Shown here piece by piece: positions 55,522 to 63,762 of a stretch of DNA of 64,000 nt (positions within the stretch are counted from its first letter, which is position 1; each line of letters starts with the position of its first letter). The notes under the pieces are model-generated. The model had not been told where the DNA came from. It searched no databases and saw nothing but the letters and a program-made list of their open reading frames with translations. Both the position numbers and the translations under genes were made by a program. Source of the DNA: Nocardiopsis sp. TSRI0078. GTDB taxonomy: Bacteria > Actinomycetota > Actinomycetes > Streptosporangiales > Streptosporangiaceae. The stretch lies in the NCBI RefSeq assembly GCF_001905145.1, contig NZ_LWLB01000012.1:372001-436000 (forward strand). The letters run 5' to 3'.

Positions 55522-56201
55522 CCGTGCTTCCGGGCACCGGCCGACCGGCGGCCGTGACGGCCGCCGCACGGAGCGAACCGGGCGGCCGCCGGGTGATCTG
55601 CTCGGCGGCCGCCCGGTTCGTCTCCTCCCTGGGGGTACTGCTCATGGCCGCCGGCCTCTGGCTGGGCGGCACGGCCCCGGGCTCCGACGGCTCCCCGACC
55701 GCCGCGCCCGCGGCCTCTGAGGACGAGGCGACGTCCGTCCTGTCACGTGCCAGGCCCGTCCGGCTCACCATCCCGGCGATCGACGTGGACGTCGCGGACC
55801 TCGTCGCCCTGGACGTGGACGCCGCCGGGGTGCTGGAGGCACCCGAGGACACCGGCGCGGTCGGGTGGTACGGGCCGGGCCCCTGGCCCGGCCAGGCCGG
55901 ACCCGCGGTGCTGGGCGCGCACGTGGACTCCGTCAGCGGCCCGGCGGTCTTCTTCCGGCTGCGGGAGCTGGAGCCCGGGGACGAGGTGGCCGTCGAGCGC
56001 GCCGACGGCACCGAGGCCGTGTTCCACGTGTACGAGGTGCGGGAGTACGACAAGGACACCTTCCCCACGGACCGGGTCTACGGCTCCACGGGCAACCGGG
56101 CCGAGCTGCGCCTGGTGACCTGCGGCGGCGAGTTCGAGCGGCGCAGCGGCGGCTACACCGGCAACGTGGTCGTCTACGCCGAGCTGGACTCCCCGGTGTG
56201 A
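55518..56201 (+). CDS. Class F sortase
   Basis: 227-aa transpeptidase anchored by one N-terminal TM (FVSSLGVLLMAAGLWLGG), active site outside. The fold begins at RLTIPAIDVDVADLVALDVD. The catalytic His is in VLGAHVDSVSGPAVFFRL, the Cys in LRLVTCGGEFERRSGGYTGN and the assisting Arg just after it. This D-rich opening and TCGGEF(D/E) signature are typical of actinobacterial class F sortases. It overlaps the CHRD gene by four bases, so that protein is the first candidate substrate or partner. Confidence 0.93.
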   Translation: MTVLPGTGRPAAVTAAARSEPGGRRVICSAAARFVSSLGVLLMAAGLWLGGTAPGSDGSPTAAPAASEDEATSVLSRARPVRLTIPAIDVDVADLVALDVDAAGVLEAPEDTGAVGWYGPGPWPGQAGPAVLGAHVDSVSGPAVFFRLRELEPGDEVAVERADGTEAVFHVYEVREYDKDTFPTDRVYGSTGNRAELRLVTCGGEFERRSGGYTGNVVVYAELDSPV

Positions 56202-56348
56202 CCAGCCCCTTCCCCGCCCCTGGCCCGCGCCTTCTCCTCCGCCTGTGGCACAGTGTCGGCCATCGCGGCGGCGGCCGCGCACCCCGCCGACGCGAGAGGG
56301 CGGGGACGACGGTCCGCCGCCGGACCCGCGTACCCAGGGAGGAACACC

Positions 56349-56645
56349 ATGGCGGTCTTCGCCATCACCTACACCTACGCCGCCGACAGCGCAGCCGCGC
56401 GCGACGAGCACCGCCCCGCCCACCGGGAGTACCTGGACGGGCTCTCCGGTCAGGGCGTCAACCTGTGCTCGGGCCCCTTCGGCCCCGAGGAGGCCCCCGG
56501 CGCGCTCCTGCTCTTTCGCGCCGGGTCCAAGGAGGAGGCCCTCGCTCTGACCGAGAAGGACCCCTTCCGCCTGCAGGGCCTGGTCAGCGAGGTCGCGGCC
56601 CGGGAGTGGGCCCCTGTCCTGGGCCCGCTGGCCGAGCACTTCTGA
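56349..56645 (+). CDS. YciI family protein
   Basis: 98-aa dimeric alpha/beta protein of the YCII superfamily. MAVFAITYTYAADSAAARDE, then HRPAHREYLDGLSGQG, the conserved GPFGPEEAPGALLLF and DPFRLQGLVSEVAAREWAPV. The conserved His (HREYL) and Asp of the family are present. Function of most members is unknown; some are cis-acting dehalogenase-like enzymes. AGGGAGG lies 7 bases before the ATG. It is convergent with the VOC gene across a strong hairpin. Confidence 0.9.
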   Translation: MAVFAITYTYAADSAAARDEHRPAHREYLDGLSGQGVNLCSGPFGPEEAPGALLLFRAGSKEEALALTEKDPFRLQGLVSEVAAREWAPVLGPLAEHF

Positions 56646-56667
56646 GCCGCCCCGAACCCGCACACCC

Positions 56668-56700
56668 CGCCGGGGCCGGTCGCACCGACCGGCCCCGGCG
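56668..56700. terminator. Bidirectional terminator
   Basis: Perfect 15-bp stem (arms 56668-56682 and 56686-56700, CGCCGGGGCCGGTCG) with a CAC loop. It sits between the convergent YciI and VOC genes and should stop both transcripts. Confidence 0.8.
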
Positions 56701-56705
56701 CCCGT

Positions 56706-57134
56706 TCAGTGCCCCGCCTCCGCGGCGAGGCCGTTGTCCCTCATCCACCGGGGGTCGGGGTCGACCAGCTGCAGGACCTCGACGTGGAGCCCCTCCGGGC
56801 CCGAGACCTGGAAGCGGCGCTGCCCCCAGGGCTCGCTGACCAGGGGCATGACCACCTCCACCCCCGCCTCGCGCAGGCGCTTCTCCTCGGCGTCCGCGTC
56901 CGGGACCAGGAAGGCGATCAGCGACCCCGCCCTCCCCCGGCGCAGGACCTCGTGCGTGGACGGGTGGTCGCGCAGGACGAAGTCGACGGACAGCTTGGGG
57001 TGGTCCTTGTGCTGGGTGTTGAGGTACCAGCCGAGGTCGACGCCGACCTCGAAGCCGAAGTGCTCGGTGAACCACTCGGCGCTGGCGCGCGGGTCGTCGC
57101 AGAGCACGGCCAGGCCGACGAGTTCGATATCCAT
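56706..57134 (-). CDS. VOC (glyoxalase/bleomycin-resistance fold) protein
   Basis: 142 aa, two beta-alpha-beta-beta-beta modules: DIELVGLAVLCDDPRASAEW, FTEHFGFEVGVDLGWYLN, then GSLIAFLVPDADAEEKRLRE, AGVEVVMPLVSEPWGQRRFQ and EGLHVEVLQLVDP. A metal-ligand-type Glu near the end (HVEVLQ) is present; the substrate is unknown. GGAGGA precedes the ATG. Divergently transcribed from the TetR gene, with tandem repeats between them, so it is the likely TetR target. Confidence 0.9.
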   Translation of the reverse strand: MDIELVGLAVLCDDPRASAEWFTEHFGFEVGVDLGWYLNTQHKDHPKLSVDFVLRDHPSTHEVLRRGRAGSLIAFLVPDADAEEKRLREAGVEVVMPLVSEPWGQRRFQVSGPEGLHVEVLQLVDPDPRWMRDNGLAAEAGH

Positions 57135-57161
57135 GTGTCCTCCAGGGGGCGGCCGCTTATC

Positions 57162-57189
57162 ACTACAGATAAAGTACTACAGTCAAAGT
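57162..57189. promoter_or_regulatory. Tandem 14-bp repeats between VOC and tetR genes
   Basis: ACTACAGATAAAGT is followed immediately by ACTACAGTCAAAGT: two 14-bp direct repeats with two mismatches, in an AT-rich patch. The position in the short divergent intergenic region makes it a good operator candidate for the neighbouring TetR protein. The repeats are direct, not inverted, so binding on one face of the helix is not guaranteed. Confidence 0.5.
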
Positions 57190-57239
57190 GGTACCACAAG
57201 CGTGCATGTCCGTGAACGACGAAAGAGGAGGCCAGGGCC

Positions 57240-57842
57240 ATGCGGCAGAACCCCGAGCGCAGGCGCGCGCTACTGGACGCGGCCATCGACGTACTCGCCG
57301 AGGAGGGCGCGCGCGGGCTCACCTTCCGCGCGGTGGACACCCGCGCGGGGGTGCCCAAGGGAACCGCGTCGAACTACTTCGCCAACCGAGCCGAACTCCT
57401 GCTCCAGGCGGGCGCGCACGTCCACGTACGGCTGGCGCCCACCGAGGAGTTCATGGCGCGCTTCCTGGGCGCGGCCCCCTCGCGCGAGCAGACCCGGCTG
57501 GGGATGCGCGACCTGCTGCGGCGGGTGGAGGCCGACCGCAACGGCTACCTCGCGCTGCTGGAACTGCGACTGGAGGCCAACCGGCATCCGGGCATCCGCG
57601 AGGAGCTGACGCGCACCATCCGGGACACCCTGGAGGAGAACGTGCGCCACCACCTGGAGGGCGGCTTCCCCGGGGACCGGGGCACGGTGGTCACGCTCTA
57701 CCTGGCGATGACCGGCCTGTTCGTGGAGCACCTGACCCTGCCCGACGTGCTCGGCGACGACGACCCGGACGCCCTGGTGGACCGGATGGTGCGCGCCATC
57801 GTCCCCGAGGGGCCGGACTTCCCCGGCCCGTCCCTTCCCTGA
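57240..57842 (+). CDS. TetR family transcriptional regulator
   Basis: 200 aa. The N-terminal HTH is clear: RRRALLDAAIDVLAEEGARG, LTFRAVDTRAGVPKGTASNY, FANRAELLLQAG. The C-terminal helical ligand domain (LGMRDLLRRVEADRNGYLAL, TLEENVRHHLEGGFPGD) belongs to a common actinobacterial subtype. It is likely a repressor of itself and of the divergent VOC gene; the inducer is unknown. GAGGAGGCC lies upstream of the ATG. It ends at a very strong hairpin. Confidence 0.92.
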   Translation: MRQNPERRRALLDAAIDVLAEEGARGLTFRAVDTRAGVPKGTASNYFANRAELLLQAGAHVHVRLAPTEEFMARFLGAAPSREQTRLGMRDLLRRVEADRNGYLALLELRLEANRHPGIREELTRTIRDTLEENVRHHLEGGFPGDRGTVVTLYLAMTGLFVEHLTLPDVLGDDDPDALVDRMVRAIVPEGPDFPGPSLP

Positions 57843-57845
57843 CCC

Positions 57846-57890
57846 GGCGTCCGTGCGCGGAAGCCGCGGCGGCTTCCGCGCACGGACGCC
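57846..57890 (+). terminator. Very strong terminator hairpin after tetR
   Basis: A 21-bp perfect stem with arms 57846-57866 and 57870-57890 and a 3-base CGG loop, starting 4 bases after the TetR stop. It insulates the Zur-controlled gene that follows. Confidence 0.8.
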
Positions 57891-57932
57891 GCCCCCTCCG
57901 GCCTTCCGCGGCGGACGCCGCGCGCGTGCCAT

Positions 57933-57949
57933 ACGATAATGATTATCGT
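57933..57949. promoter_or_regulatory. Zur-type operator
   Basis: ACGATAATGATTATCGT, a perfect 17-bp palindrome around a central G, 25 bases before the start of a CobW-like gene. It contains GATAATGATTATC, the core of bacterial Zur boxes. Fur-family relatives bind similar sites, but the CobW-like target points to zinc. Zinc excess would shut the gene off. Confidence 0.75.
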
Positions 57950-57973
57950 TTTCAATCAAGGGAGGATGCCCCG

Positions 57974-59086
57974 ATGGAACCGACGACCCCCATGCCCGTG
58001 GCCGTGGTCTGCGGGCTTCACCGCCGTGCGCGCGGGCGGACCGCGGACGACCTGCTGGAGGAGGTGCCCGGGTCCCTGGCCGTCCACCACGACCTCGGCG
58101 GGATCGGTGCGGGGGTCGTCCACCGCGTCACACGCGACCGGTGGGGGACCGTGGACCACGACCGCGTCCGCGCGGACCACCCGTGCGCGTCCTGCGCCTT
58201 GCGAGAGGACCTCGTGCCCGCTCTGGTACGGCTGGCCGAGCGGGGCGAGCACACCCTGTGCGTGGTGGAGACCTGGGACGGGGTCGAACCCCGGCGGATC
58301 GCCGAGGCCGTCGCCGCCCAGGACGCCCTGCGGTTGGCCACCGTCGTCGCCGCCGTGGACACCGAGCGCCTGCTGCCGGACCTGTCCGGCCACGACGACC
58401 TGCACGACCGCGGCCTGGGCATCGCCCCGGAGGACGGGCGCACGGTCGCCGAGGTGCTCTCCCACCAGGTCGAGTACCCCACCGCGGTCGTCCTGCACGG
58501 TTCCCGACACCTGGACGAGGCCCGCGCCCTGGTGGAACACCTCAACCCGGCCGCCGCGGTCGTCGCGGCGGCCGGCGGGCTCGCGGACCCGACGCACGGC
58601 CGGTTCGACACCGGGGCCGCCGCACGGCGCCTCGACCCCGCCTGGGCGCACTACGCCGAACGCGCGGACGGGCGGGTGAGCACCCTGACCTGGACCCGCC
58701 GGCGCCCCCTGCACCCCGTGCGGCTGCACGAGTCGCTGGAGCGGATCGTGTCCTCGGGCCTGCGTGGCCGGGGCCGGATCTGGCTGGCCAACCGCCCGGA
58801 CACCCTGCTGGTGTGGAACGCCCACAACGACGCCCTGCTGCTGGAGAACGGCGGCCCCTGGCTGGACGCCCTGCCCGGGGCCGCGGTGGAGATGGTCTGC
58901 GAGACCCGCCGCCTCTCCGCCCTCATGGACTGGGACCCGGTGGTGGGCGACCGCCGCCAGCACCTGGCGTTCACGGGTGTGGACCTGGACGCCGAACGCC
59001 TGGTGGCCCTGCTGGACTCGTGCCTGATGAACGAGGACGAGGCGGGGCTGCCGCTGCTCTCCGACCCCTTCGCCGGCGCCCTGTAG
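57974..59086 (+). CDS. CobW-like protein lacking a normal P-loop, Zur-controlled
   Basis: 370 aa. The overall plan is that of CobW/ZNG metallochaperones: a beta strand MPVAVVCGL, a Cys motif CASCALRED in place of the usual CxCC, LVPALVRLAERGEHTLCVVE, ATVVAAVDTERLL, PTAVVLHG and a C-terminal domain (SSGLRGRGRIWLANRPDTLL, WDPVVGDRRQHLAFTGVDLD). The Walker A that should follow the first strand is replaced by GLHRRARGRTADDLL, without GxGK(S/T), so GTP binding is doubtful. GGAGG precedes the ATG and a Zur palindrome lies upstream. Probably a zinc-starvation protein. Similar degenerate copies occur in actinomycetes beside Zn-free ribosomal-protein genes, but none is adjacent here. Confidence 0.87.
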   Translation: MEPTTPMPVAVVCGLHRRARGRTADDLLEEVPGSLAVHHDLGGIGAGVVHRVTRDRWGTVDHDRVRADHPCASCALREDLVPALVRLAERGEHTLCVVETWDGVEPRRIAEAVAAQDALRLATVVAAVDTERLLPDLSGHDDLHDRGLGIAPEDGRTVAEVLSHQVEYPTAVVLHGSRHLDEARALVEHLNPAAAVVAAAGGLADPTHGRFDTGAAARRLDPAWAHYAERADGRVSTLTWTRRRPLHPVRLHESLERIVSSGLRGRGRIWLANRPDTLLVWNAHNDALLLENGGPWLDALPGAAVEMVCETRRLSALMDWDPVVGDRRQHLAFTGVDLDAERLVALLDSCLMNEDEAGLPLLSDPFAGAL

Positions 59087-59204
59087 CGGAGGGGCGCGGC
59101 CGCCGGGTCGGACGCCGGCGGCCGGGAGCGGGATCGTCCGCGGCGAGCCGCCCGGGGCGGCCAGGGCGGGCGGGTCCGCCTCGCGGCGGACCCGGTGCGC
59201 ACAG

Positions 59205-59238
59205 GACGGGCCCCGCGTGTGTTCACGCGGGGCCCGTC
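59205..59238. terminator. Terminator hairpins between convergent CobW-like and YkvA genes
   Basis: Arms GACGGGCCCCGCGTG / CACGCGGGGCCCGTC form a perfect 15-bp stem with a TGTT loop. A second hairpin just before it (59171-59194) has arms CGGGTCCGCC / GGCGGACCCG and a TCGC loop. Two adjacent stems suggest one for each direction. Confidence 0.75.
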
Positions 59239-59279
59239 GCCGGTCCGGGCCCGAAGGCCGCCGGGAGGCGGCGCGGGGC

Positions 59280-59708
59280 TCAACGCCCCTGCCGCGCGTC
59301 GTGGTCGCGGTCGTGCGCGCCCCGCCCGGGAGCGTCGCCGCCCCGGCCGGGCCGGTCGGCCTGCTGGAAGGCCTGCTGTGCCTGCTCCTGGCGCTCCCAC
59401 CGGACGAAGCGCTCGCCCTCGCCGAGCGCCATGGTGGTCAGCCACACGGCGGCACCGACGTCGTCGGCCAGCCCGGGCAGCAGGAAGAACAGTTCGGGAA
59501 CGAAGTCGATCGGCGAGAGGATGTAGGCCGCCAGCACGAGCATTCCGAGCAGCTTGGCGGTGCTCAGCTCGGGGTAGCGTCCGCGCAGCTTGGCGCCGAT
59601 CATCCGCGGTACCGCCCCGGCGCGCTTCCAGACGGAGACGTCGCTGTCGGTGTTCTGGACGACCTGCCAGGCGGCGGCTCCGGCCGCGGCGCGGTTTGCC
59701 TTGCGCAT
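59280..59708 (-). CDS. YkvA family (DUF1232) membrane protein
   Basis: 142 aa. The core LGMLVLAAYILSPIDFVPEL and FFLLPGLADDVGAAVWLTTM is the DUF1232 signature (SPIDLIPD.IP..G..DD). Two TM segments and a Gln/Arg/Asp-rich cytoplasmic tail follow. Role unknown. AGGAG precedes the ATG at a normal distance. Monocistronic and convergent with the CobW-like gene. Confidence 0.9.
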   Translation of the reverse strand: MRKANRAAAGAAAWQVVQNTDSDVSVWKRAGAVPRMIGAKLRGRYPELSTAKLLGMLVLAAYILSPIDFVPELFFLLPGLADDVGAAVWLTTMALGEGERFVRWERQEQAQQAFQQADRPGRGGDAPGRGAHDRDHDARQGR

Positions 59709-60405
59709 CGTTGGTCTCCTCAGGGGCGTGTGGCTTCTCAAGATATGACGCGAAGCCTGTCTGATTCGTTCCCCCGCGCCCACCCGCCCAATCACGGACG
59801 TACGCCGTCCGGTGTCCTCCACCGGACCCTCCGGCGTGCCCGCGGCGGCGGCCGGGGGCGCCGGGACCGCGGGAGCGGACACCGCGGGTCCCCTCGCCCC
59901 CCGCACCGCCGGGGCGGTCACCCCTCCGCACGGTTCGTCCTTGCGGGGAGAGCCGTCCACAACCTGACCGAGGGCACTGGTGGGACGGGAGGAGGAAGGG
60001 CATCCTTGGAGAGGAAGGAACGGAAGGCACACAACGGCCGCAGGAGCCCACTCGGCGCTCAAAGGCCAACACAGAACACGAACAGCCCGAAAACGTTCAC
60101 ATACCAGTCTGTCCACGTGTTGGCCACATGCGGCCAACGCGCACGACACCTCCCCTGAGAGGCGGTGACGCACACGGACACGATCCGATCCCCTTCGGCC
60201 AGCACGGGAGTCTCGCCACCCGAGTCACGTCCGCCGACCTCACACCCCCAAACCCCTCCACCACCTCACACCTCGCCTCCAACGGCGACAAACGTGAGGT
60301 CTCCCGCGCTCCGCCACACATTCGTTACGATGCGTCCGAGTGGCACCTTCGAAAAGGCCGCTCAGCAGTCTCCCCTCAGTGTGCAGAACCGATGGAGCTT
60401 GCCCA
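59709..60405. other. 697-bp region before the Tad locus
   Basis: No gene recognised. A 7-6-7 inverted repeat GTTGGCC-ACATGC-GGCCAAC lies at 60119-60138. Bases 60,030-60,340 are AC-rich and less GC-biased than the coding DNA, so this is probably the upstream control region of the pilus genes. Frames that appear open here end within low-complexity sequence. Confidence 0.4.
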
Positions 60406-61512
60406 GTGTCCAGAGCCCTACCTCGGTCGGCGACGACCGTCGCCCTGTTGGCGGACATCCCCAGCACGGGCCATGTGGGCGAGGCCGGGGCCCGGCGGTT
60501 CGCGATGCGCGGAGAGGGCATCGGCGAACGCAGCGCCGCGTTCGTCGCCTTCGCCAGGGAGGAGACCAGCGCGGGCCGCAAGGTCGTGGCCCTCTATCCC
60601 GCGTGGCGGTCCTCGGACGCCGAGCGGGCGGTCAACTTCGCCCGCGGCGCGATGCGCACCGACCACATCGCCGGGATCGGCGTCGACCTCTCGCCCCTGG
60701 CCCTGTCCCTCGTCGCCGACCAGCTCGCCTACCTCGCCCCCTACCTGCCGCCGGGGATGGTCGCCGCGCTCTGTGACGAACTGCCGCGGCACCTGCTCGC
60801 GGGGGCCTGGCTCAGGACGGTCTCCGGCCTGTCCACCATTCCCACCTCGATACGCCAGCACGTGGGCTCCTACGCCCCGACGGTGTCCTTCCTCGCCTAC
60901 TGCGCGCCCACCCGCCAGGTGGAACGCATGCGCCCGGCCGACGTCGCCGCCACCCTGCCCTTCCGGCCCGTGCAACCGGTCCAGCTGCTGTGCTCCACAC
61001 CCGACCCCGGCATCACCGGGGTCTTCGACGACCACCTCCCGCAGGCCATCCAACCGGTGGCCACCCGCACCCTGCCCCCGCAGCCCCTGGGCTCCGCGTA
61101 CTGGGGAACCACCAAGTACGTGGAGTTCGTGGCGCTGAGCGCCCACCCCCAGGCCCTCGCCTACGCCGCCGGATCCATCCGCGCCTCCACCTGCTCCTGG
61201 TGCGGCGAGCCCGTGTCGGCCCGGTACTGCCCCTTCTGCTCGGCCAAGTCCGCCCGGGCCTCCACCAGGCCCTCCGCGCAGCGGACCGCTCCCCGACCCG
61301 CCGGCGGGCACGGTCCGCACGGCGCCCCGCGTCCCCCCGGCGGCGCCCCGCCCTCCGCCCCCGGGCCCGCGCCCCCTCCCCACACCGGGTGGGAACGCGC
61401 CCCGGGACCCGCCCTGGGACACCAGCCCCCGCCGCCCGCCGACGGACCGGAGGGTCCGCCGTTCCCGGGACCGGCTCCGCACCCCGAGACACCCAGGACC
61501 TACTCCCGCTAG
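60406..61512 (+). CDS. Zinc-ribbon protein upstream of Tad genes, unknown function
   Basis: 368 aa from a GTG with GGAG upstream. Residues 1-255 are a globular domain (TTVALLADIPSTGHVGEAGA, VALYPAWRSSDAERAVNFAR, ALSLVADQLAYLAPYLPPGM, YWGTTKYVEFVALSAHPQAL). A short zinc ribbon CSWCGEPVSARYCPFC (about 262-277) follows, then a Pro/Gly-rich tail. No named family recognised. No TM segment. It is co-directional with cpaB and starts the cluster, 69 bases upstream of it. It may be a regulator or accessory factor of the pilus system. Confidence 0.75.
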   Translation: MSRALPRSATTVALLADIPSTGHVGEAGARRFAMRGEGIGERSAAFVAFAREETSAGRKVVALYPAWRSSDAERAVNFARGAMRTDHIAGIGVDLSPLALSLVADQLAYLAPYLPPGMVAALCDELPRHLLAGAWLRTVSGLSTIPTSIRQHVGSYAPTVSFLAYCAPTRQVERMRPADVAATLPFRPVQPVQLLCSTPDPGITGVFDDHLPQAIQPVATRTLPPQPLGSAYWGTTKYVEFVALSAHPQALAYAAGSIRASTCSWCGEPVSARYCPFCSAKSARASTRPSAQRTAPRPAGGHGPHGAPRPPGGAPPSAPGPAPPPHTGWERAPGPALGHQPPPPADGPEGPPFPGPAPHPETPRTYSR

Positions 61513-61581
61513 GGACCGCCACCGCACCCCGCAGGCGAGCGGACGGCCCGCGACGACACTGGAAACGGAAAAGCAACCCCT

Positions 61582-62337
61582 ATGAACCCCCGTCAGCGAC
61601 GCGGCGTCCTGCTCATGGTCGTTGCCGCTATCGGCGCCGTCGCCGTGTTCGCCTCCGTGTTCACCTACCTCAGCGGCCAGCAGGAGCGCCTCGGCGACTT
61701 CGCCACGGTCCTGCGGCTGACCGAGGCCGTCGACGCCTACCAGCCCGTCGGGGAGGACTCCGTGGAGAGGGTCCAGGTGCCGAGCGCGTACTTCGACCCC
61801 GAGGTCTTCCTCACCGACCTGGCCGAGGTCGAGACCCCCGCCGACCAGCAGCTCGTCGCCGCCTCCCATCTGGAGGCGGGCGTGTACCTGCAGCGCGGCA
61901 TGGTGCAGCCCCAGCCCACCCTGACCGCCGGTGAGCGCGAGATCGCCATCATGGTCGACGCCGAGACCGGTGTGGCGGGCAAGGTGCGGCGCGGGTCCTT
62001 CGTGGACATCTACGGCACCTTCACCCCGCGCGACCACGGCGAGGCGTGCGCGGTGCGGATCATCACCGAGGTGGAGGTCCTCGACATCGGCGAGCTGCGC
62101 ACCCAGGAGGGTGAGGGCGGCGGGGTGTCCGGGGTGGTTCCGGTGACCTTCCGGCTGGACCCGGAGTCCGCGCTCCAGCTCGCCTACGCGGAGGACTTCT
62201 CCACCAAACTGCGGCTGGCCCTGGTGAGCGCCGACGGCGGCGGCTCGCCCGGGGACGCCGAGTTCTGCAGCGGGGACTTCGACACCCTCGTCGAGGGCGA
62301 GACGACCAACGGGCGGCGTACGCCGCATGGGGGGTAG
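61582..62337 (+). CDS. cpaB: CpaB/RcpC-like Flp pilus assembly protein
   Basis: 251 aa. One N-terminal TM (RRGVLLMVVAAIGAVAVFAS) and an extracytoplasmic part with the SAF/RcpC pattern: VQVPSAYFDPEVFLTDLAEV, LVAASHLEAGVYLQRGMV, EREIAIMVDAETGVAGKVRR, GSFVDIYGTF. CpaB proteins help assemble the Flp/Tad pilus at the cell envelope. ATG follows an A-rich stretch with GGAAACGGAAA as a weak ribosome site. It is 3 bases upstream of the CpaE gene. Confidence 0.85.
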   Translation: MNPRQRRGVLLMVVAAIGAVAVFASVFTYLSGQQERLGDFATVLRLTEAVDAYQPVGEDSVERVQVPSAYFDPEVFLTDLAEVETPADQQLVAASHLEAGVYLQRGMVQPQPTLTAGEREIAIMVDAETGVAGKVRRGSFVDIYGTFTPRDHGEACAVRIITEVEVLDIGELRTQEGEGGGVSGVVPVTFRLDPESALQLAYAEDFSTKLRLALVSADGGGSPGDAEFCSGDFDTLVEGETTNGRRTPHGG

Positions 62338-62340
62338 ACG

Positions 62341-63762
62341 TTGAACTTCCGTGTCCTGGCGGGCATGCCCACATCCGAGTCGGAGATGGTGCTCGCCGCG
62401 CGTTTCGAGGAACTGGGCAGCGCCGACCTGGTGGCCTCCCGGTCCACCACGTCGGCGCTGATCGACGCCGCCGGGGAGTTCCCCGAGATCGACGTGGTCC
62501 TCATCCACCAGGACCTGGGGCCGGCCCCGGTCTTCGACGCCATCCGCGACCTGTCCCACCGCCACCCGCAGCTGGCGATCCTGCTGGTCTCACCCACGAT
62601 GGACCCCGACACCTTCACCGGGGCCATGGAGGCCGGCGCGCGCGGGGTGATGCCCCACGACTCGGGGATCGCCGAGCTGGAGACCCGCATCACCAAGGCC
62701 GCCGAGTGGTCGCGGACGCTGCGCCGCCACCTGGAGTCGGCGTCCCTGGACCTGCCCGCGTCGGGTGTGCGCGGGCGGATCGTGGCGATCAGCGGCGCCA
62801 AGGGGGGCGTGGGCACCACCACGTGCGCGGTACAGCTGGCGATGGTCGCGGCCGCCGCCGACCGGGTGGTGTGCCTGGTCGACCTGGACCTGCAGACCGG
62901 CGACCTGCCCGCGTTCCTCAACCTGCGGCACCGCCGCTCCATCAGCGACCTGGCGGACGCCGGGGACGACATCACCCCCGGGATGCTCTCGGAGACCCTG
63001 TACGTGGATCCGCGCGGGCCGCACGTGCTGCTCGCCCCCGAGCACGGCGAGCGCGGCGAGGACGTCGGCGCCCGCGCCATCCGGCGGATCCTGGGCGCGC
63101 TGCGCTCCCGCTACGAGCTGGTGGTGGTGGACTGCGGGTCCACCATGAACGAGGCCACCGCGATGGCCGTGGAGCTGGCCGACAGCGCGATCGTCACCGT
63201 CACCCCGGACGTGCCCGCGATGCGCGGCGCCCAGCGGCTGATGGGCATGTGGGAGCGGCTGCAGGTACGCGCGCACGAGGACGTGTACTCGCTGGTCACC
63301 CGGCACAGCCGCAAGAACGAGATCCAGCCGGACTTCCTCCAGCAGCTGCTGGGCACCCGGGTGCTGCGCACCCCGGTCCCGGCCGCCTACCGGGCTCTGG
63401 AGCCGGGGGAGAACAACGGCGACCCCACCAAGGTGACCGACGAGGGTCTGCGCAAGGCCTTCGCGCGCCTGGCCGCGGAACTGGACCTGCTGAGCCCGCC
63501 CCCGGCCCCGGGGCAGGGCGGCAAGGGGGGTTCGCCCACCCCGCCGGGCGGGCTGGGCGGCTTCGCCTCCCTCGCCGAACGGCGCGGTACCACGCCCTCC
63601 ACCCGCGACGTGTCCGGCTTCCTGAACGCCTCGGGGCCCGACTCGGCCCGCGTGGCGGGCAACGGCCACTCCCCGGTCCCGCCGCTGGGCCCGTCCTACG
63701 GCGAGCGCCCGGGGCCGGGCCCGCACGGGGGCGGAGGAGGCCTCGGTGGGTTCGGTGGCTGA
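62341..63762 (+). CDS. cpaE: CpaE-like ParA/MinD ATPase of the Tad system
   Basis: 473 aa, TTG start 3 bases after cpaB. Residues 1-125 resemble a receiver-like domain (VVLIHQDLGPAPVFDAIRDL; LAILLVSPTMDPDTFTGAME). The ATPase has the deviant Walker A AISGAKGGVGTTT (149-161), CLVDLDLQTGDLPAFLNL, YELVVVDCGS and TVTPDVPAMRGAQRLMG. This is the architecture of CpaE/TadZ, which positions the pilus machine. The last 80 residues are a disordered Gly/Pro tail. It overlaps the next gene by 8 bases. Confidence 0.92.
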   Translation: MNFRVLAGMPTSESEMVLAARFEELGSADLVASRSTTSALIDAAGEFPEIDVVLIHQDLGPAPVFDAIRDLSHRHPQLAILLVSPTMDPDTFTGAMEAGARGVMPHDSGIAELETRITKAAEWSRTLRRHLESASLDLPASGVRGRIVAISGAKGGVGTTTCAVQLAMVAAAADRVVCLVDLDLQTGDLPAFLNLRHRRSISDLADAGDDITPGMLSETLYVDPRGPHVLLAPEHGERGEDVGARAIRRILGALRSRYELVVVDCGSTMNEATAMAVELADSAIVTVTPDVPAMRGAQRLMGMWERLQVRAHEDVYSLVTRHSRKNEIQPDFLQQLLGTRVLRTPVPAAYRALEPGENNGDPTKVTDEGLRKAFARLAAELDLLSPPPAPGQGGKGGSPTPPGGLGGFASLAERRGTTPSTRDVSGFLNASGPDSARVAGNGHSPVPPLGPSYGERPGPGPHGGGGGLGGFGG

